Origin: Pseudomonas nitroreducens
Lineage (GTDB): Bacteria > Pseudomonadota > Gammaproteobacteria > Pseudomonadales > Pseudomonadaceae
DNA: 64,000 nucleotides
Direction of reading: 5' to 3'
Assembly (NCBI RefSeq): GCF_024170165.1
Contig: NZ_JALJXP010000001.1
Span: 1-64,000, forward strand
A program made the position numbers and the translations under genes. The notes below the pieces were generated by a model. The model did not search any database, was not told the origin of the DNA, and was given only the letters and a program-made list of their open reading frames with translations. This document shows, piece by piece, positions 44,559 to 53,276 of the stretch. Each line of letters opens with the position of its first letter. Positions within the stretch are counted from its first letter, which is position 1.

Positions 44559-45809
44559 ATGCAACGCTACTCCGGCTTCGGCCTGTTCAAGCATTCCCTG
44601 AGCCACCACGAGAACTGGCAGCGCATGTGGCGCACGCCCACGCCCAAGCAGGTCTACGACGTGGTCATCGTCGGCGGCGGCGGGCACGGCCTGGCCACGG
44701 CCTATTACCTGGCCAAGGAGCACGGCATCACCAATGTCGCGGTGGTCGAGAAGGGCTGGCTGGGCGGCGGCAACACCGCGCGCAACACCACCATCGTGCG
44801 TTCCAACTACCTGTGGGACGAGTCGGCGCTGCTCTACGAACACGCCATGAAGCTGTGGGAAGGCCTGTCCCAGGACCTCAACTACAACGTCATGTTCTCC
44901 CAGCGCGGGGTCTACAACCTCTGCCACACCCTGCAGGACATGCGCGACGGCGAACGCCGCGTCAGCGCCAACCGCCTCAACGGCGTGGACGGCGAACTGC
45001 TCAACGCCCAGCAGGTGGCCGAAGAGATTCCCTACCTGAACTGCACTAAAAGCGCCCGTTACCCGGTCATGGGTTCCACCGTGCAGCGCCGCGGTGGCGT
45101 GGCCCGTCACGATGCCGTGGCCTGGGGCTTCGCCCGCGCCGCCGACGCCCTGGGCGTCGACCTGATCCAGCAGACCGAAGTGATCGGCTTCCGCAAGCAG
45201 GACGGCGCGGTCATCGGCGTCGAGACCAACCGCGGCTTCATCGGCGCCAAGCGCGTCGGCGTGGTCACCGCCGGCAACTCCGGGCACATGGCCATGCTCG
45301 CCGGCTTCCGCCTGCCGATCGAATCGCACCCGCTGCAGGCGCTGGTTTCCGAGCCGCTGAAACCCATCATCGACAGCGTGATCATGTCCAACGCCGTGCA
45401 CGGCTACATCAGCCAGTCGGACAAGGGCGACCTGGTCATCGGCGCCGGCATCGACGGCTACAACGGCTACGGCCAGCGCGGCTCCTACCCGGTGATCGAG
45501 CACACCCTGCAGGCCATCGTCGAGATGTTCCCGGTGCTCTCGCGCGTGCGCATGAACCGCCAGTGGGGCGGCATCGTCGACACCACCCCGGACGCCTGCC
45601 CGATCATCGGCAAGGCCCCGGTGAAGAACCTGTTCTTCAACTGCGGCTGGGGCACCGGCGGCTTCAAAGCCACTCCCGGCTCGGGCAACGTCTTCGCCGC
45701 CACCCTCGCCAAGGGCGAGCCGCATCCGCTGGCGGCGCCCTTCTCCATCGAACGCTTCCACACCGGCGCGCTGATCGACGAACACGGCGCTGCCGCCGTC
45801 GCGCATTAA
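44559..45809 (+). CDS. soxB: sarcosine oxidase beta subunit SoxB
   Basis: A 416-residue flavoprotein subunit of heterotetrameric sarcosine oxidase, the demethylating subunit. The FAD Rossmann motif [17 protein letters not shown] is at about 35-51. The [12 protein letters not shown] region contains H184, probably the covalent flavin attachment point known in this family. It works with SoxA, SoxD and SoxG to make glycine, hydrogen peroxide and methylene-THF (or formaldehyde) from sarcosine. A CAGGAG ribosome binding site precedes the ATG. Confidence 0.96.
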   Translation: MQRYSGFGLFKHSLSHHENWQRMWRTPTPKQVYDVVIVGGGGHGLATAYYLAKEHGITNVAVVEKGWLGGGNTARNTTIVRSNYLWDESALLYEHAMKLWEGLSQDLNYNVMFSQRGVYNLCHTLQDMRDGERRVSANRLNGVDGELLNAQQVAEEIPYLNCTKSARYPVMGSTVQRRGGVARHDAVAWGFARAADALGVDLIQQTEVIGFRKQDGAVIGVETNRGFIGAKRVGVVTAGNSGHMAMLAGFRLPIESHPLQALVSEPLKPIIDSVIMSNAVHGYISQSDKGDLVIGAGIDGYNGYGQRGSYPVIEHTLQAIVEMFPVLSRVRMNRQWGGIVDTTPDACPIIGKAPVKNLFFNCGWGTGGFKATPGSGNVFAATLAKGEPHPLAAPFSIERFHTGALIDEHGAAAVAH

Positions 45810-45837
45810 CAACCGCCCGAAGGGCGAAATCTGATGA

Positions 45838-45881
45838 CCCTCTCCCTTCAGGGAGAGGGTGCCCGAAGGGCGGGAGAGGGT
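45838..45881. repeat. family C REP-like repeat between soxB and soxD
   Basis: CCCTCTCCCTTCAGGGAGAG then GTGCCCGAAGGGCGGGAGAGGG, in the 131-bp gap inside the operon. Confidence 0.85.
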
Positions 45882-45940
45882 GGTTCGGCGAAGTGCCAAC
45901 ACCCCCACGCCACTCGGAAGGAAACTCGGGAGGCTCCACC

Positions 45941-46267
45941 ATGCTGAATATCTTCTGCCCCCATTGCGGCGAGCTGCGTTCCGAAGAGGAATTCCACGCC
46001 AAGGGCCAGGCGCACATCCCGCGCCCGCTCGACCCGGCAGCCTGCACCGACGCCGAGTGGGGCGAGTACATGTTCTTCCGCGACAACCCGCGCGGTATCC
46101 ACCACGAGCTGTGGGTGCACGCCGCCGGCTGCCGCCAGTACTTCAACGTCACCCGCCACACCGTGACCTACGAAATCCTGGAAACCTACAAGATCGGCGA
46201 AAAACCGAGCATCACCGCCGAATCCGAGAAGAAAACCGCCGTCAAGCCCGCCGTGGAGAAGGCCTAA
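45941..46267 (+). CDS. soxD: sarcosine oxidase delta subunit SoxD
   Basis: A 108-residue zinc-binding subunit. Ligands are C6 and C9 (IFCPHCGELRSEEEF), with H60 and C64 (WVHAAGCRQYFNV) as the probable remaining pair. It stabilises the sarcosine oxidase heterotetramer. The C-terminus is lysine-rich. The ATG at 45941 follows GGGAGG. The last base of its TAA stop is the A of the soxA ATG, so translation of the two is coupled. Confidence 0.95.
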   Translation: MLNIFCPHCGELRSEEEFHAKGQAHIPRPLDPAACTDAEWGEYMFFRDNPRGIHHELWVHAAGCRQYFNVTRHTVTYEILETYKIGEKPSITAESEKKTAVKPAVEKA

Positions 46268-49200
46268 TGAGCCAGATCAATCGCCTGTCCCGTGGCGGTC
46301 GCATCGACCGCAGCAAGTCGCTCACCTTCAGCTTCAACGGCCAGAGCTACCAGGGCTTCGCCGGTGACACCCTGGCCGCCGCCCTGCTCGCCAACGGCGT
46401 CGACATCCTCGGCCGCAGCTTCAAGTACTCGCGCCCGCGCGGCATCGTCGCCGCCGGCGCCGAAGAGCCCAACGCCATCCTGCAGATCGGCTCGCGCGAA
46501 TCCACCCAGGTGCCCAACGTGCGCGCCACCCAGCAGGCCCTGTACAACGGCCTGGTGGCGACCGCCACCAACGGCTGGCCGAACGTGCAGAACGACCTCA
46601 TGGGGATCTTCGGCAAGGTCGGCGGGAAGATGATGCCGCCCGGCTTCTACTACAAGACCTTCATGTACCCGCAGTCCATGTGGCTGACCTACGAGAAGTA
46701 CATCCGCAAGGCCGCAGGTCTTGGCCGTGCGCCCACCGAAGTGGACCCGGACAGCTACGACTGGATGAACCACCACGCCGACGTACTGATCGTCGGCGCC
46801 GGCCCGGCCGGCCTCGCCGCCGCCCTGGCCGCCTCGCGCAGCGGTGCGCGGGTGATCCTCGCCGACGAACAGGAAGAGTTCGGCGGCAGCCTGCTCGACA
46901 CCCGCGAGACCCTCGACTGCAAGCCGGCCGAGGAGTGGGTGGCCAAGGCCATCGCCGAGCTGCAGGGCAACCCGGACGTGATCCTGCTGCCGCGTTCCAC
47001 GGTCAACGGCTACCACGACCACAACTTCCTCACCATTCACGAGCGCCGCACCGACCACCTGGGCGAAACCGCTCCGCTGGGCCAGGTGCGCATGCGCGTG
47101 CATCGGGTCCGCGCCAACCGCGTGGTGCTCGCCGCCGGCGCCCACGAGCGCCCGCTGGTCTACGGCAACAACGACGTGCCGGGCAACATGCTCGCCGGCG
47201 CCGTCTCCACCTATGTACGCCGCTACGGCGTGGCACCGGGCAAGAAGCTGGTGCTGTCCACCAACAACGACTACGCCTACCGCGTCGCCCTGGACTGGCA
47301 GGAAGCCGGTCTGCAGGTGGTCGCCATCGCCGACGCCCGCCCCAATCCGCGCGGCGAGTGGGTCGAGGAAGCGCGCAAGCGCGGTATGCGGGTCATCACC
47401 GGCAGCGCAGTGATCGAGGCACGCGGCAGCAAACGCGTGACCGGTGCGAAGGTCGCCTCCATCGACACCTTCCGCCACAAGGTCAATGCGCCCGGTGAGT
47501 GGCTGGACTGCGACCTGGTCGCCAGCTCCGGCGGCTACAGCCCGGTGGTGCACCTGGCCTCGCACCTGGGCGGCAAGCCGGAATGGCGCGAGGACATCCT
47601 CGCCTTCGTTCCCGGCCTGGCCTTCCAGAAGCGCATTTGCGCCGGTGCGGTGAACGGTGTGTTCCGCCTCGCCGATGCCCTGGCCGACGGCTACCAGGCC
47701 GGCAGCCAGGCGGCTGTCGATGGCGGCTTCAAGTCCGTCGCCGGCGAGCTGCCGGTGGTGGCCGAGCGTGCCGAAGACGCCACCCTCGCGCTGTTCCAGG
47801 TGCCCCACGAGAAAACCACGGCGCGGGCGCCCAAGCAGTTCGTCGACACCCAGAACGACGTCACCGCCGCCGCCATCGAACTGGCCTGCCGCGAGGGCTT
47901 CGAGTCCATCGAGCACGTCAAGCGCTACACCGCGCTGGGCTTCGGCACCGACCAGGGCAAGCTGGGCAATATCAACGGCCTGGCCATCGCCGCCCGCGCC
48001 CAGGGCAAGAGCATCGCCGACACCGGCACCACCATGTTCCGCCCGAACTACACCCCGGTGACCTTCGGCGCCGTCGCCGGCCGTCACTGCGGCCACCTGT
48101 TCGAGCCGGTGCGCTTCACCGCCCTGCACGCCTGGCACGTGAAGAACGGCGCCGAGTTCGAGGACGTCGGCCAGTGGAAGCGCCCCTGGTACTTCCCCAA
48201 GCGCGGCGAAGACATGCACGCCGCCGTGGCCCGCGAGTGCCGCGCCGTACGTGAGTCGGTCGGCCTGCTGGACGCCTCGACCCTGGGCAAGATCGACATC
48301 CAGGGCCCGGACGCCCGCGAGTTCCTCAACCGCGTCTACACCAATGCCTGGACCAAGCTGGAAGTGGGCAAGGCCCGCTACGGCCTGATGTGCAAGGAAG
48401 ACGGCATGGTCTTCGACGATGGCGTGACCGCGTGCCTGGCGGACAACCACTTCGTCATGACCACCACCACCGGCGGCGCGGCGCGCGTCATGGAGTGGCT
48501 GGAGCTGTACCACCAGACCGAATGGCCGGAGCTGAAGGTGTACTTCACCTCGGTCACCGACCACTGGGCCACCCTCACCCTGTCCGGCCCCAACAGCCGC
48601 AAGCTGCTGGCCGAGGTCACCGACATCGACCTGGGCAAGGACGCCTTCCCCTTCATGACCTGGAAGGAAGGCAAGGTCGCCGGCGTACCGGCGCGGGTGT
48701 TCCGCATCTCCTTCACCGGCGAGCTGTCGTACGAGGTGAACATCCAGGCCAACTACGCCATGGGTGTGCTGGAGGCCATCGTCGCCGCCGGCGCCAAGTA
48801 CAACCTGACGCCTTATGGCACCGAGACCATGCACGTCCTGCGCGCCGAGAAGGGCTTCATCATCGTCGGCCAGGACACCGATGCCTCGGTCACCCCGGAC
48901 GACCTGAACATGGGTTGGGCGGTGGGTCGCACCAAGCCGTTCTCCTGGATCGGCTGGCGCGGCATGAACCGCGCCGACTGCCAGCGCGAGGACCGCAAGC
49001 AGCTGGTAGGCCTCAAGCCGACCAACCCGATGGACCTGCTGCCCGAGGGCGCGCAACTGCTGTTCACCCCGCAGCACAGCATCCCCGCGACCATGGTCGG
49101 CCACGTCACCTCCAGCTACATGAGCAGCAGCCTGGGCTACAGCTTCGCCCTGGCGGTGGTGAAGGGCGGCATCAAGCGCCTGGGGGAGAAGGTCTACGCC

Positions 49201-49287
49201 CCGCTGCCGGACGGCCGCGTGATCGAGGCGGAAATCTGCAGCTCGGTGTTCTACGACCCGAAAGGCGAACGGCAGAACGTGGATTGA
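46267..49287 (+). CDS. soxA: sarcosine oxidase alpha subunit SoxA
   Basis: A 1006-residue large subunit. An N-terminal ferredoxin-like domain (SLTFSFNGQSYQGFAGDTLA) precedes the NAD(P)-binding domain with GAGPAG at 177-182. The C-terminal third is the aminomethyltransferase (GcvT-like) folate domain (GLLDASTLGKIDIQGPDARE, ELSYEVNIQANYAMGVL). It binds NAD and transfers the methyl carbon to THF. Length is typical. It overlaps soxD by one base and is followed by two family C repeats before soxG. Confidence 0.97.
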   Translation: MSQINRLSRGGRIDRSKSLTFSFNGQSYQGFAGDTLAAALLANGVDILGRSFKYSRPRGIVAAGAEEPNAILQIGSRESTQVPNVRATQQALYNGLVATATNGWPNVQNDLMGIFGKVGGKMMPPGFYYKTFMYPQSMWLTYEKYIRKAAGLGRAPTEVDPDSYDWMNHHADVLIVGAGPAGLAAALAASRSGARVILADEQEEFGGSLLDTRETLDCKPAEEWVAKAIAELQGNPDVILLPRSTVNGYHDHNFLTIHERRTDHLGETAPLGQVRMRVHRVRANRVVLAAGAHERPLVYGNNDVPGNMLAGAVSTYVRRYGVAPGKKLVLSTNNDYAYRVALDWQEAGLQVVAIADARPNPRGEWVEEARKRGMRVITGSAVIEARGSKRVTGAKVASIDTFRHKVNAPGEWLDCDLVASSGGYSPVVHLASHLGGKPEWREDILAFVPGLAFQKRICAGAVNGVFRLADALADGYQAGSQAAVDGGFKSVAGELPVVAERAEDATLALFQVPHEKTTARAPKQFVDTQNDVTAAAIELACREGFESIEHVKRYTALGFGTDQGKLGNINGLAIAARAQGKSIADTGTTMFRPNYTPVTFGAVAGRHCGHLFEPVRFTALHAWHVKNGAEFEDVGQWKRPWYFPKRGEDMHAAVARECRAVRESVGLLDASTLGKIDIQGPDAREFLNRVYTNAWTKLEVGKARYGLMCKEDGMVFDDGVTACLADNHFVMTTTTGGAARVMEWLELYHQTEWPELKVYFTSVTDHWATLTLSGPNSRKLLAEVTDIDLGKDAFPFMTWKEGKVAGVPARVFRISFTGELSYEVNIQANYAMGVLEAIVAAGAKYNLTPYGTETMHVLRAEKGFIIVGQDTDASVTPDDLNMGWAVGRTKPFSWIGWRGMNRADCQREDRKQLVGLKPTNPMDLLPEGAQLLFTPQHSIPATMVGHVTSSYMSSSLGYSFALAVVKGGIKRLGEKVYAPLPDGRVIEAEICSSVFYDPKGERQNVD

Positions 49288-49302
49288 TCGGAGTGGGGTT
49301 CG

Positions 49303-49421
49303 CCCCTCTCCCCCGCCCTCTCCCTGAAAGGAGAGGGAGTGACTGAAGCTCCCGGATGGCACGGTGCGTGAAGCGCACTCGGATATCCCCTCTCCCTTCA
49401 GGGAGAGGGTCAGGGAGAGGG
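49303..49421. repeat. pair of family C REP-like repeats between soxA and soxG
   Basis: The units at 49303-49339 and 49387-49421 lie in the 177-bp intra-operon gap. Confidence 0.85.
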
Positions 49422-49464
49422 CAGACAGGCTTCCAGGGCGCACGACGCCCCAAGGTGAAAACGA

Positions 49465-50100
49465 ATGAGCAAGGCAAATCTCTACGAGCAACGCCCCGCA
49501 GACGGCATCCAGGCCGAGTCGCCCCTGCACCACGCCGAGCTGGACAAGCTCGCCGCGCGCAAGCTGGCCAATGCCGGCGTGACCCTGCGCGAGAAGAAAT
49601 TCCTCGGCCACCTGACCCTGCGTGGCGATGCCCACGACCCGGCCTTCGCCGGCGGCGTGCACAAGGCCCTGGGCCTGGAGCTGCCGGTGGCCCTGGGCCT
49701 GGTGGCCAAGGGCGAGACCTCGCTGCAGTGGCTCGGCCCGGACGAGTGGCTGCTGATCGTCCCCGGCGGCGAGGAATTCGCCGTCGAGCAGCGCCTGCGC
49801 GAGGCGCTGGGCGAAGAGCTGCACTACTCGGTGATCAACGTCAGCGGCGGCCAGACCCTGCTGGAGCTCGAAGGCGCCAAGGTCCGCGAAGTGCTGATGA
49901 AGTCCACTGGCTACGACGTGCACCCGAGCAACTTCCCGGTGGGCAAGGCGGTGGGTACGAACTTCGCCAAGTCCCAGCTGGTGATCCGCCATACCGGCGA
50001 GCACACCTGGGAACTGGTGGTGCGCCGCAGCTTCTCCGACTACTTCTGGCTGTGGCTGCAGGACTCCTGCGCCGAGTATGGCCTGCAGGTAGCGGCGTAA
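49465..50100 (+). CDS. soxG: sarcosine oxidase gamma subunit SoxG
   Basis: A 211-residue subunit with the GcvT-like pattern EKKFLGHLTLRGDAHDPAFA, LQWLGPDEWLLIVPGGEEF and the C-terminal HTGEHTWELVVRRSFSDYFW. It contributes to folate binding and assembly of the sarcosine oxidase complex. The ATG at 49465 (MSKANLYEQRPADG) fits family members. It is 55 bp upstream of purU on the same strand. Confidence 0.94.
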   Translation: MSKANLYEQRPADGIQAESPLHHAELDKLAARKLANAGVTLREKKFLGHLTLRGDAHDPAFAGGVHKALGLELPVALGLVAKGETSLQWLGPDEWLLIVPGGEEFAVEQRLREALGEELHYSVINVSGGQTLLELEGAKVREVLMKSTGYDVHPSNFPVGKAVGTNFAKSQLVIRHTGEHTWELVVRRSFSDYFWLWLQDSCAEYGLQVAA

Positions 50101-50155
50101 CAGGCGTCGATTCACCCCGTCGCACCGGCGGGGGGAAATCCTTCGGAGTCAGACC

Positions 50156-51013
50156 ATGAGCCGCACCCCCGATACCTGGATCCTCACCGCCGACAGCCCC
50201 AGCCTGCTGGGCACGGTGGACGTGGTCACGCGCTACCTGTTCGAGCAGAGCTGCTACGTCACCGAGCACCACTCCTTCGACGACCGCCTGGCGCAGCGTT
50301 TCTTCATCCGCATCGAATTCCGCGCCGGCGACGGCTTCGACGAAGCGGCCTTCCGCGCCGGCCTCGCCGACCGCGTCTCGCCCTTCCAGATGAACGTCGA
50401 ACTGACCCCGCCGGGCTACCGCAGCAAGGTGGTGATCATGGTCTCCAAGGCCGACCACTGCCTGAACGACCTGCTCTACCGCCAGCGCATCGGCCAGCTG
50501 CCGATGGACGTGGTGGCGGTGGTCTCCAACCACCCGGACCTGGAGCCGCTGGCACGCTGGCACGGCATCCCCTACCACCACTTCGCCCTCGACCCCAACG
50601 ACAAGGGCGCACAGGAGGCGAAGGTCTGGCGGGTGATCGAGGAGACCGGCGCCGAGCTGGTGATCCTCGCCCGCTACATGCAGGTGCTGTCCCCCGAGCT
50701 GTGCCGCCGCCTGGACGGCTGGGCGATCAACATCCACCACTCGCTGCTACCCGGCTTCAAGGGCGCCAAGCCCTACCACCAGGCCTACCAGAAGGGCGTG
50801 AAGCTGGTCGGCGCCACCGCCCACTACATCAACAACGACCTCGACGAGGGCCCGATCATCGCCCAGGGCGTCGAGCCCGTGGACCACTCCCACTACCCCG
50901 AGGACCTGATCGCCAAGGGCCGCGACGTGGAGTGCCTGACCCTGGCGAAGGCCGTGGGCTACCACATCGAAAAACGCGTCTTCCTGAACGCCAACCGGAC
51001 GGTGGTGCTGTAA
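50156..51013 (+). CDS. purU: formyltetrahydrofolate deformylase PurU
   Basis: A 285-residue hydrolase of 10-formyl-THF giving THF and formate. An N-terminal ACT domain (residues 1-85, regulated by methionine/glycine in E. coli) precedes the formyltransferase domain with the catalytic triad N192, H194 and D230 (NIHHSLLPGFKGA, NNDLDEGPII). In this operon it returns THF to SoxA by draining the one-carbon pool. CGGAG precedes the ATG. From memory this is the cluster copy, purU2. Confidence 0.95.
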   Translation: MSRTPDTWILTADSPSLLGTVDVVTRYLFEQSCYVTEHHSFDDRLAQRFFIRIEFRAGDGFDEAAFRAGLADRVSPFQMNVELTPPGYRSKVVIMVSKADHCLNDLLYRQRIGQLPMDVVAVVSNHPDLEPLARWHGIPYHHFALDPNDKGAQEAKVWRVIEETGAELVILARYMQVLSPELCRRLDGWAINIHHSLLPGFKGAKPYHQAYQKGVKLVGATAHYINNDLDEGPIIAQGVEPVDHSHYPEDLIAKGRDVECLTLAKAVGYHIEKRVFLNANRTVVL

Positions 51014-51024
51014 CTCTACCGCTC

Positions 51025-51188
51025 CGTGGGGCGCATAACGCCACAGACGTTATGCGCCATGACACTCCGAACGGCGGATGGATGGAGCTCATCCGCCCTG
51101 CGTTTCTGGAGCGGCCGGTGAAACCGGTGCCCAGCCGATGTACCGAACAAGCCCCCTCTCCCTTCAGGGAGAGGGTTGGGGAGAGGGT
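51025..51188. repeat. family B repeat (51025-51102) and family C repeat (51152-51188)
   Basis: The B copy is diverged (TGGGGCGCATAACGCC ... CATCCGCCCTGCG). The C copy is typical (CCCTCTCCCTTCAGGGAGAG). Both lie in the 321-bp gap between purU and fdhA. The last 140 bp before fdhA show nothing recognisable, so fdhA may also have its own promoter there. Confidence 0.8.
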
Positions 51189-51334
51189 CCTGAGCCCGCT
51201 CCCAAGCACCGAGCAACACCGACAGACCGCCGGCTGCCAATCCCCCGGCCCTGTCGCGCAACACACGACATCCCAGTGCGAACCGCGAGCCGCAAGGCCC
51301 GCCTTTGTACCCACAAACACAATGAGGAATGCGT

Positions 51335-52534
51335 ATGTCTGGCAATCGTGGTGTGGTTTATCTCGGCCCGGGCAAGGTCGAAGTTCAGAACATCCCCTAT
51401 CCGAAGATGCAGGACCCGCTGGGCAAGCAGATCGACCACGGGGTGATCCTGCGCGTCGTTTCCACCAACATCTGCGGCTCCGACCAGCACATGGTCCGTG
51501 GCCGTACCACCGCGCCCGAAGGCCTGGTGCTGGGCCACGAGATCACCGGCGAGGTGGTGGAGATCGGCCGCGGTGTGGAAACCATGAAGATCGGCGACCT
51601 GGTCTCGGTGCCGTTCAACGTCGCCTGTGGCCACTGCCGCACCTGCAAGGAGCAGCACACCGGCGTCTGCCTGACGGTCAACCCGTCCCGCGCCGGCGGT
51701 GCCTACGGCTACGTCGACATGGGCGGCTGGGTCGGTGGCCAGGCCGAGTACGTGATGGTTCCCTACGCCGACTTCAACCTGCTGCGCCTGCCCAACCGCG
51801 ACGCGGCGATGGAGAAGATCCGCGACCTGACCTGCCTCTCCGACATCCTCCCCACCGGCTACCACGGTGCGGTGACGGCCGGCGTCGGTCCGGGCAGCAC
51901 CGTCTACATCGCCGGTGCCGGTCCGGTCGGCCTTGCCGCCGCCGCTTCGGCCCGCCTGCTGGGCGCTGCCGTGGTGATTGTCGGCGACGTCAACCCGACC
52001 CGCCTGGCCCACGCCAAGGCCCAGGGCTTCGAGATCGCCGACCTGTCCAAGGACACCCCGCTGCACGAGCAGATCGCCGATCTGCTGGGCGAGCCTGAGG
52101 TGGACTGCGCGGTCGACGCGGTGGGCTTCGAGGCCCGTGGCCACGGTCACTCGGGCTCGCAGCACGAGGCTCCGGCCACCGTGCTGAACTCGCTGATGGG
52201 TGTGGTGCGGGTGGCCGGCAAGATCGGCATCCCGGGCCTCTACGTCACCGAAGACCCGGGCGCGGTGGACGCGGCCGCCAAGCAGGGCTCGCTGAGCATC
52301 CGCTTCGGCCTGGGCTGGGCCAAGTCGCACAGCTTCCACACCGGCCAGACCCCGGTGATGAAGTACAACCGCCAGCTGATGCAGGCGATCATGTGGGACC
52401 GCATCAAGATCGCCGACGTCGTCGGGGTGGAGGTCATCACCCTGGACCAGGCACCGAAAGGCTACGGCGAGTTCGATGCCGGCGTACCGAAGAAATTCGT
52501 CATCGACCCGCACAGCCTGTTCAGCGCTGCCTGA
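51335..52534 (+). CDS. fdhA: glutathione-independent formaldehyde dehydrogenase FdhA
   Basis: A 399-residue zinc- and NAD-dependent medium-chain dehydrogenase oxidising formaldehyde without glutathione. Catalytic zinc ligands are C47, H68 and probably a downstream aspartate. The structural zinc site is C98, C101, C104 and C112. The Rossmann motif is IAGAGPVGLAAAASAR. It detoxifies formaldehyde released by GbcAB, DgcAB and sarcosine oxidase. The ATG at 51335 is preferred over that at 51329 because GAGGAA lies 7 nt before it and the length then equals the known enzyme. Confidence 0.96.
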   Translation: MSGNRGVVYLGPGKVEVQNIPYPKMQDPLGKQIDHGVILRVVSTNICGSDQHMVRGRTTAPEGLVLGHEITGEVVEIGRGVETMKIGDLVSVPFNVACGHCRTCKEQHTGVCLTVNPSRAGGAYGYVDMGGWVGGQAEYVMVPYADFNLLRLPNRDAAMEKIRDLTCLSDILPTGYHGAVTAGVGPGSTVYIAGAGPVGLAAAASARLLGAAVVIVGDVNPTRLAHAKAQGFEIADLSKDTPLHEQIADLLGEPEVDCAVDAVGFEARGHGHSGSQHEAPATVLNSLMGVVRVAGKIGIPGLYVTEDPGAVDAAAKQGSLSIRFGLGWAKSHSFHTGQTPVMKYNRQLMQAIMWDRIKIADVVGVEVITLDQAPKGYGEFDAGVPKKFVIDPHSLFSAA

Positions 52535-52586
52535 CGGCGCACCTGAACCCCCGGCCGCGACTCCACTTCCGCGGCCGTCTCTCCAG

Positions 52587-52611
52587 GGGAGCCGCAAGGC
52601 TCCCTTTTTTT
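52587..52611 (+). terminator. Rho-independent terminator of the glyA-sox-purU-fdhA series
   Basis: GGGAGCC-GCAA-GGCTCCC followed by seven T, 53 bp after the fdhA stop. A textbook hairpin with a stable GCAA tetraloop. Confidence 0.95.
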
Positions 52612-52636
52612 GTCTGCATGTTGGTACTGCTTCACC

Positions 52637-52716
52637 TGTAGGAGCGAGCTTGCTCGCGAACCCGCACAAGTATGGAGTCGCCGGGTAATCCGTCCGCGAG
52701 CAAGCTCGCTCCTACG
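52637..52716. repeat. family A REP-like inverted pair
   Basis: TGTAGGAGCGAGCTTGCTCG and the inverse CGCGAGCAAGCTCGCTCCTA face each other over a 33-bp centre, between fdhA and the convergent LprI-like gene. Confidence 0.9.
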
Positions 52717-52725
52717 AAGTGCTAG

Positions 52726-53118
52726 TCACGGCTTGGGCGCAGGGCAGTTGAAGTCGCCTTCCTGGCAATCGGACAGCACCTGCAGTTCCTTGATGCGGTT
52801 ATCGGTCATGGCCTTCAGGCAGTTGCTGTAGGCCATTGGATAGCCCGAGCCGCCCTTGGCGCCGGCCGTCTCGAACTGGCAGCTGAGATCGCGGTAGTTC
52901 AGCCAGGCCTTCTGCGCGGCGGTCAGGGCCTTCTTCTGCCCGGCATCCAGACGCTGGCGGTACTGCCCGTAGAGGTCGTTGAGACGCTTGTCGCTGGCCT
53001 TGTAGGCAGCGCCGGTGCAGGCATTGATCTCGGCCTGGGTCTGGGCGTCGGCACAGTCGTCGGCGTGAGCGAGGGAAGAGAAGGCCAGCAGGCCGAGGGG
53101 AAGGAGCAGGAACTTCAT
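52726..53118 (-). CDS. LprI-type (DUF1311) periplasmic protein
   Basis: A 130-residue exported protein with a signal peptide ending near SSLAHA. The mature domain has the LprI pattern: CADAQTQAEINACTGAAYK, LNDLYGQYRQRL, LTAAQKAWLNYRDLSCQFE and CLKAMTDNRIKEL, with conserved cysteines. Some family members inhibit lysozyme, hence the name; activity here is unknown. The upstream frame is not part of the protein because the signal peptide starts at 53118. Confidence 0.88.
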   Translation of the reverse strand: MKFLLLPLGLLAFSSLAHADDCADAQTQAEINACTGAAYKASDKRLNDLYGQYRQRLDAGQKKALTAAQKAWLNYRDLSCQFETAGAKGGSGYPMAYSNCLKAMTDNRIKELQVLSDCQEGDFNCPAPKP

Positions 53119-53175
53119 GGGGACGCTATCCGTTGTTTTGGATGGAGTCCCCACTCTAGCCGCTCTCGCAGGGTA

Positions 53176-53264
53176 ACGGCGGATAACGCTTGGGGCGTTA
53201 TGCGCCCTACGAGAATCCGCAACCTGAACGTAGGGCGAATAACCGCTTGCGGTTATCCGCCGTG
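53176..53264. repeat. family B palindromic repeat, two half-units
   Basis: ACGGCGGATAACGCTTGGGGCG ends in TGCGCCCTACG and is followed by an inverse half CGTAGGGCGAATAACC ending GGTTATCCGCCGT, 12 bp before the amidohydrolase stop. Confidence 0.85.
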
Positions 53265-53276
53265 AGGTCGCCAGAC

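Noticed and set aside
46264-50115. 1283-residue open frame opposite soxA and soxG
   Set aside because: Same antisense artefact; the plus strand has SoxA and SoxG with all domains intact.
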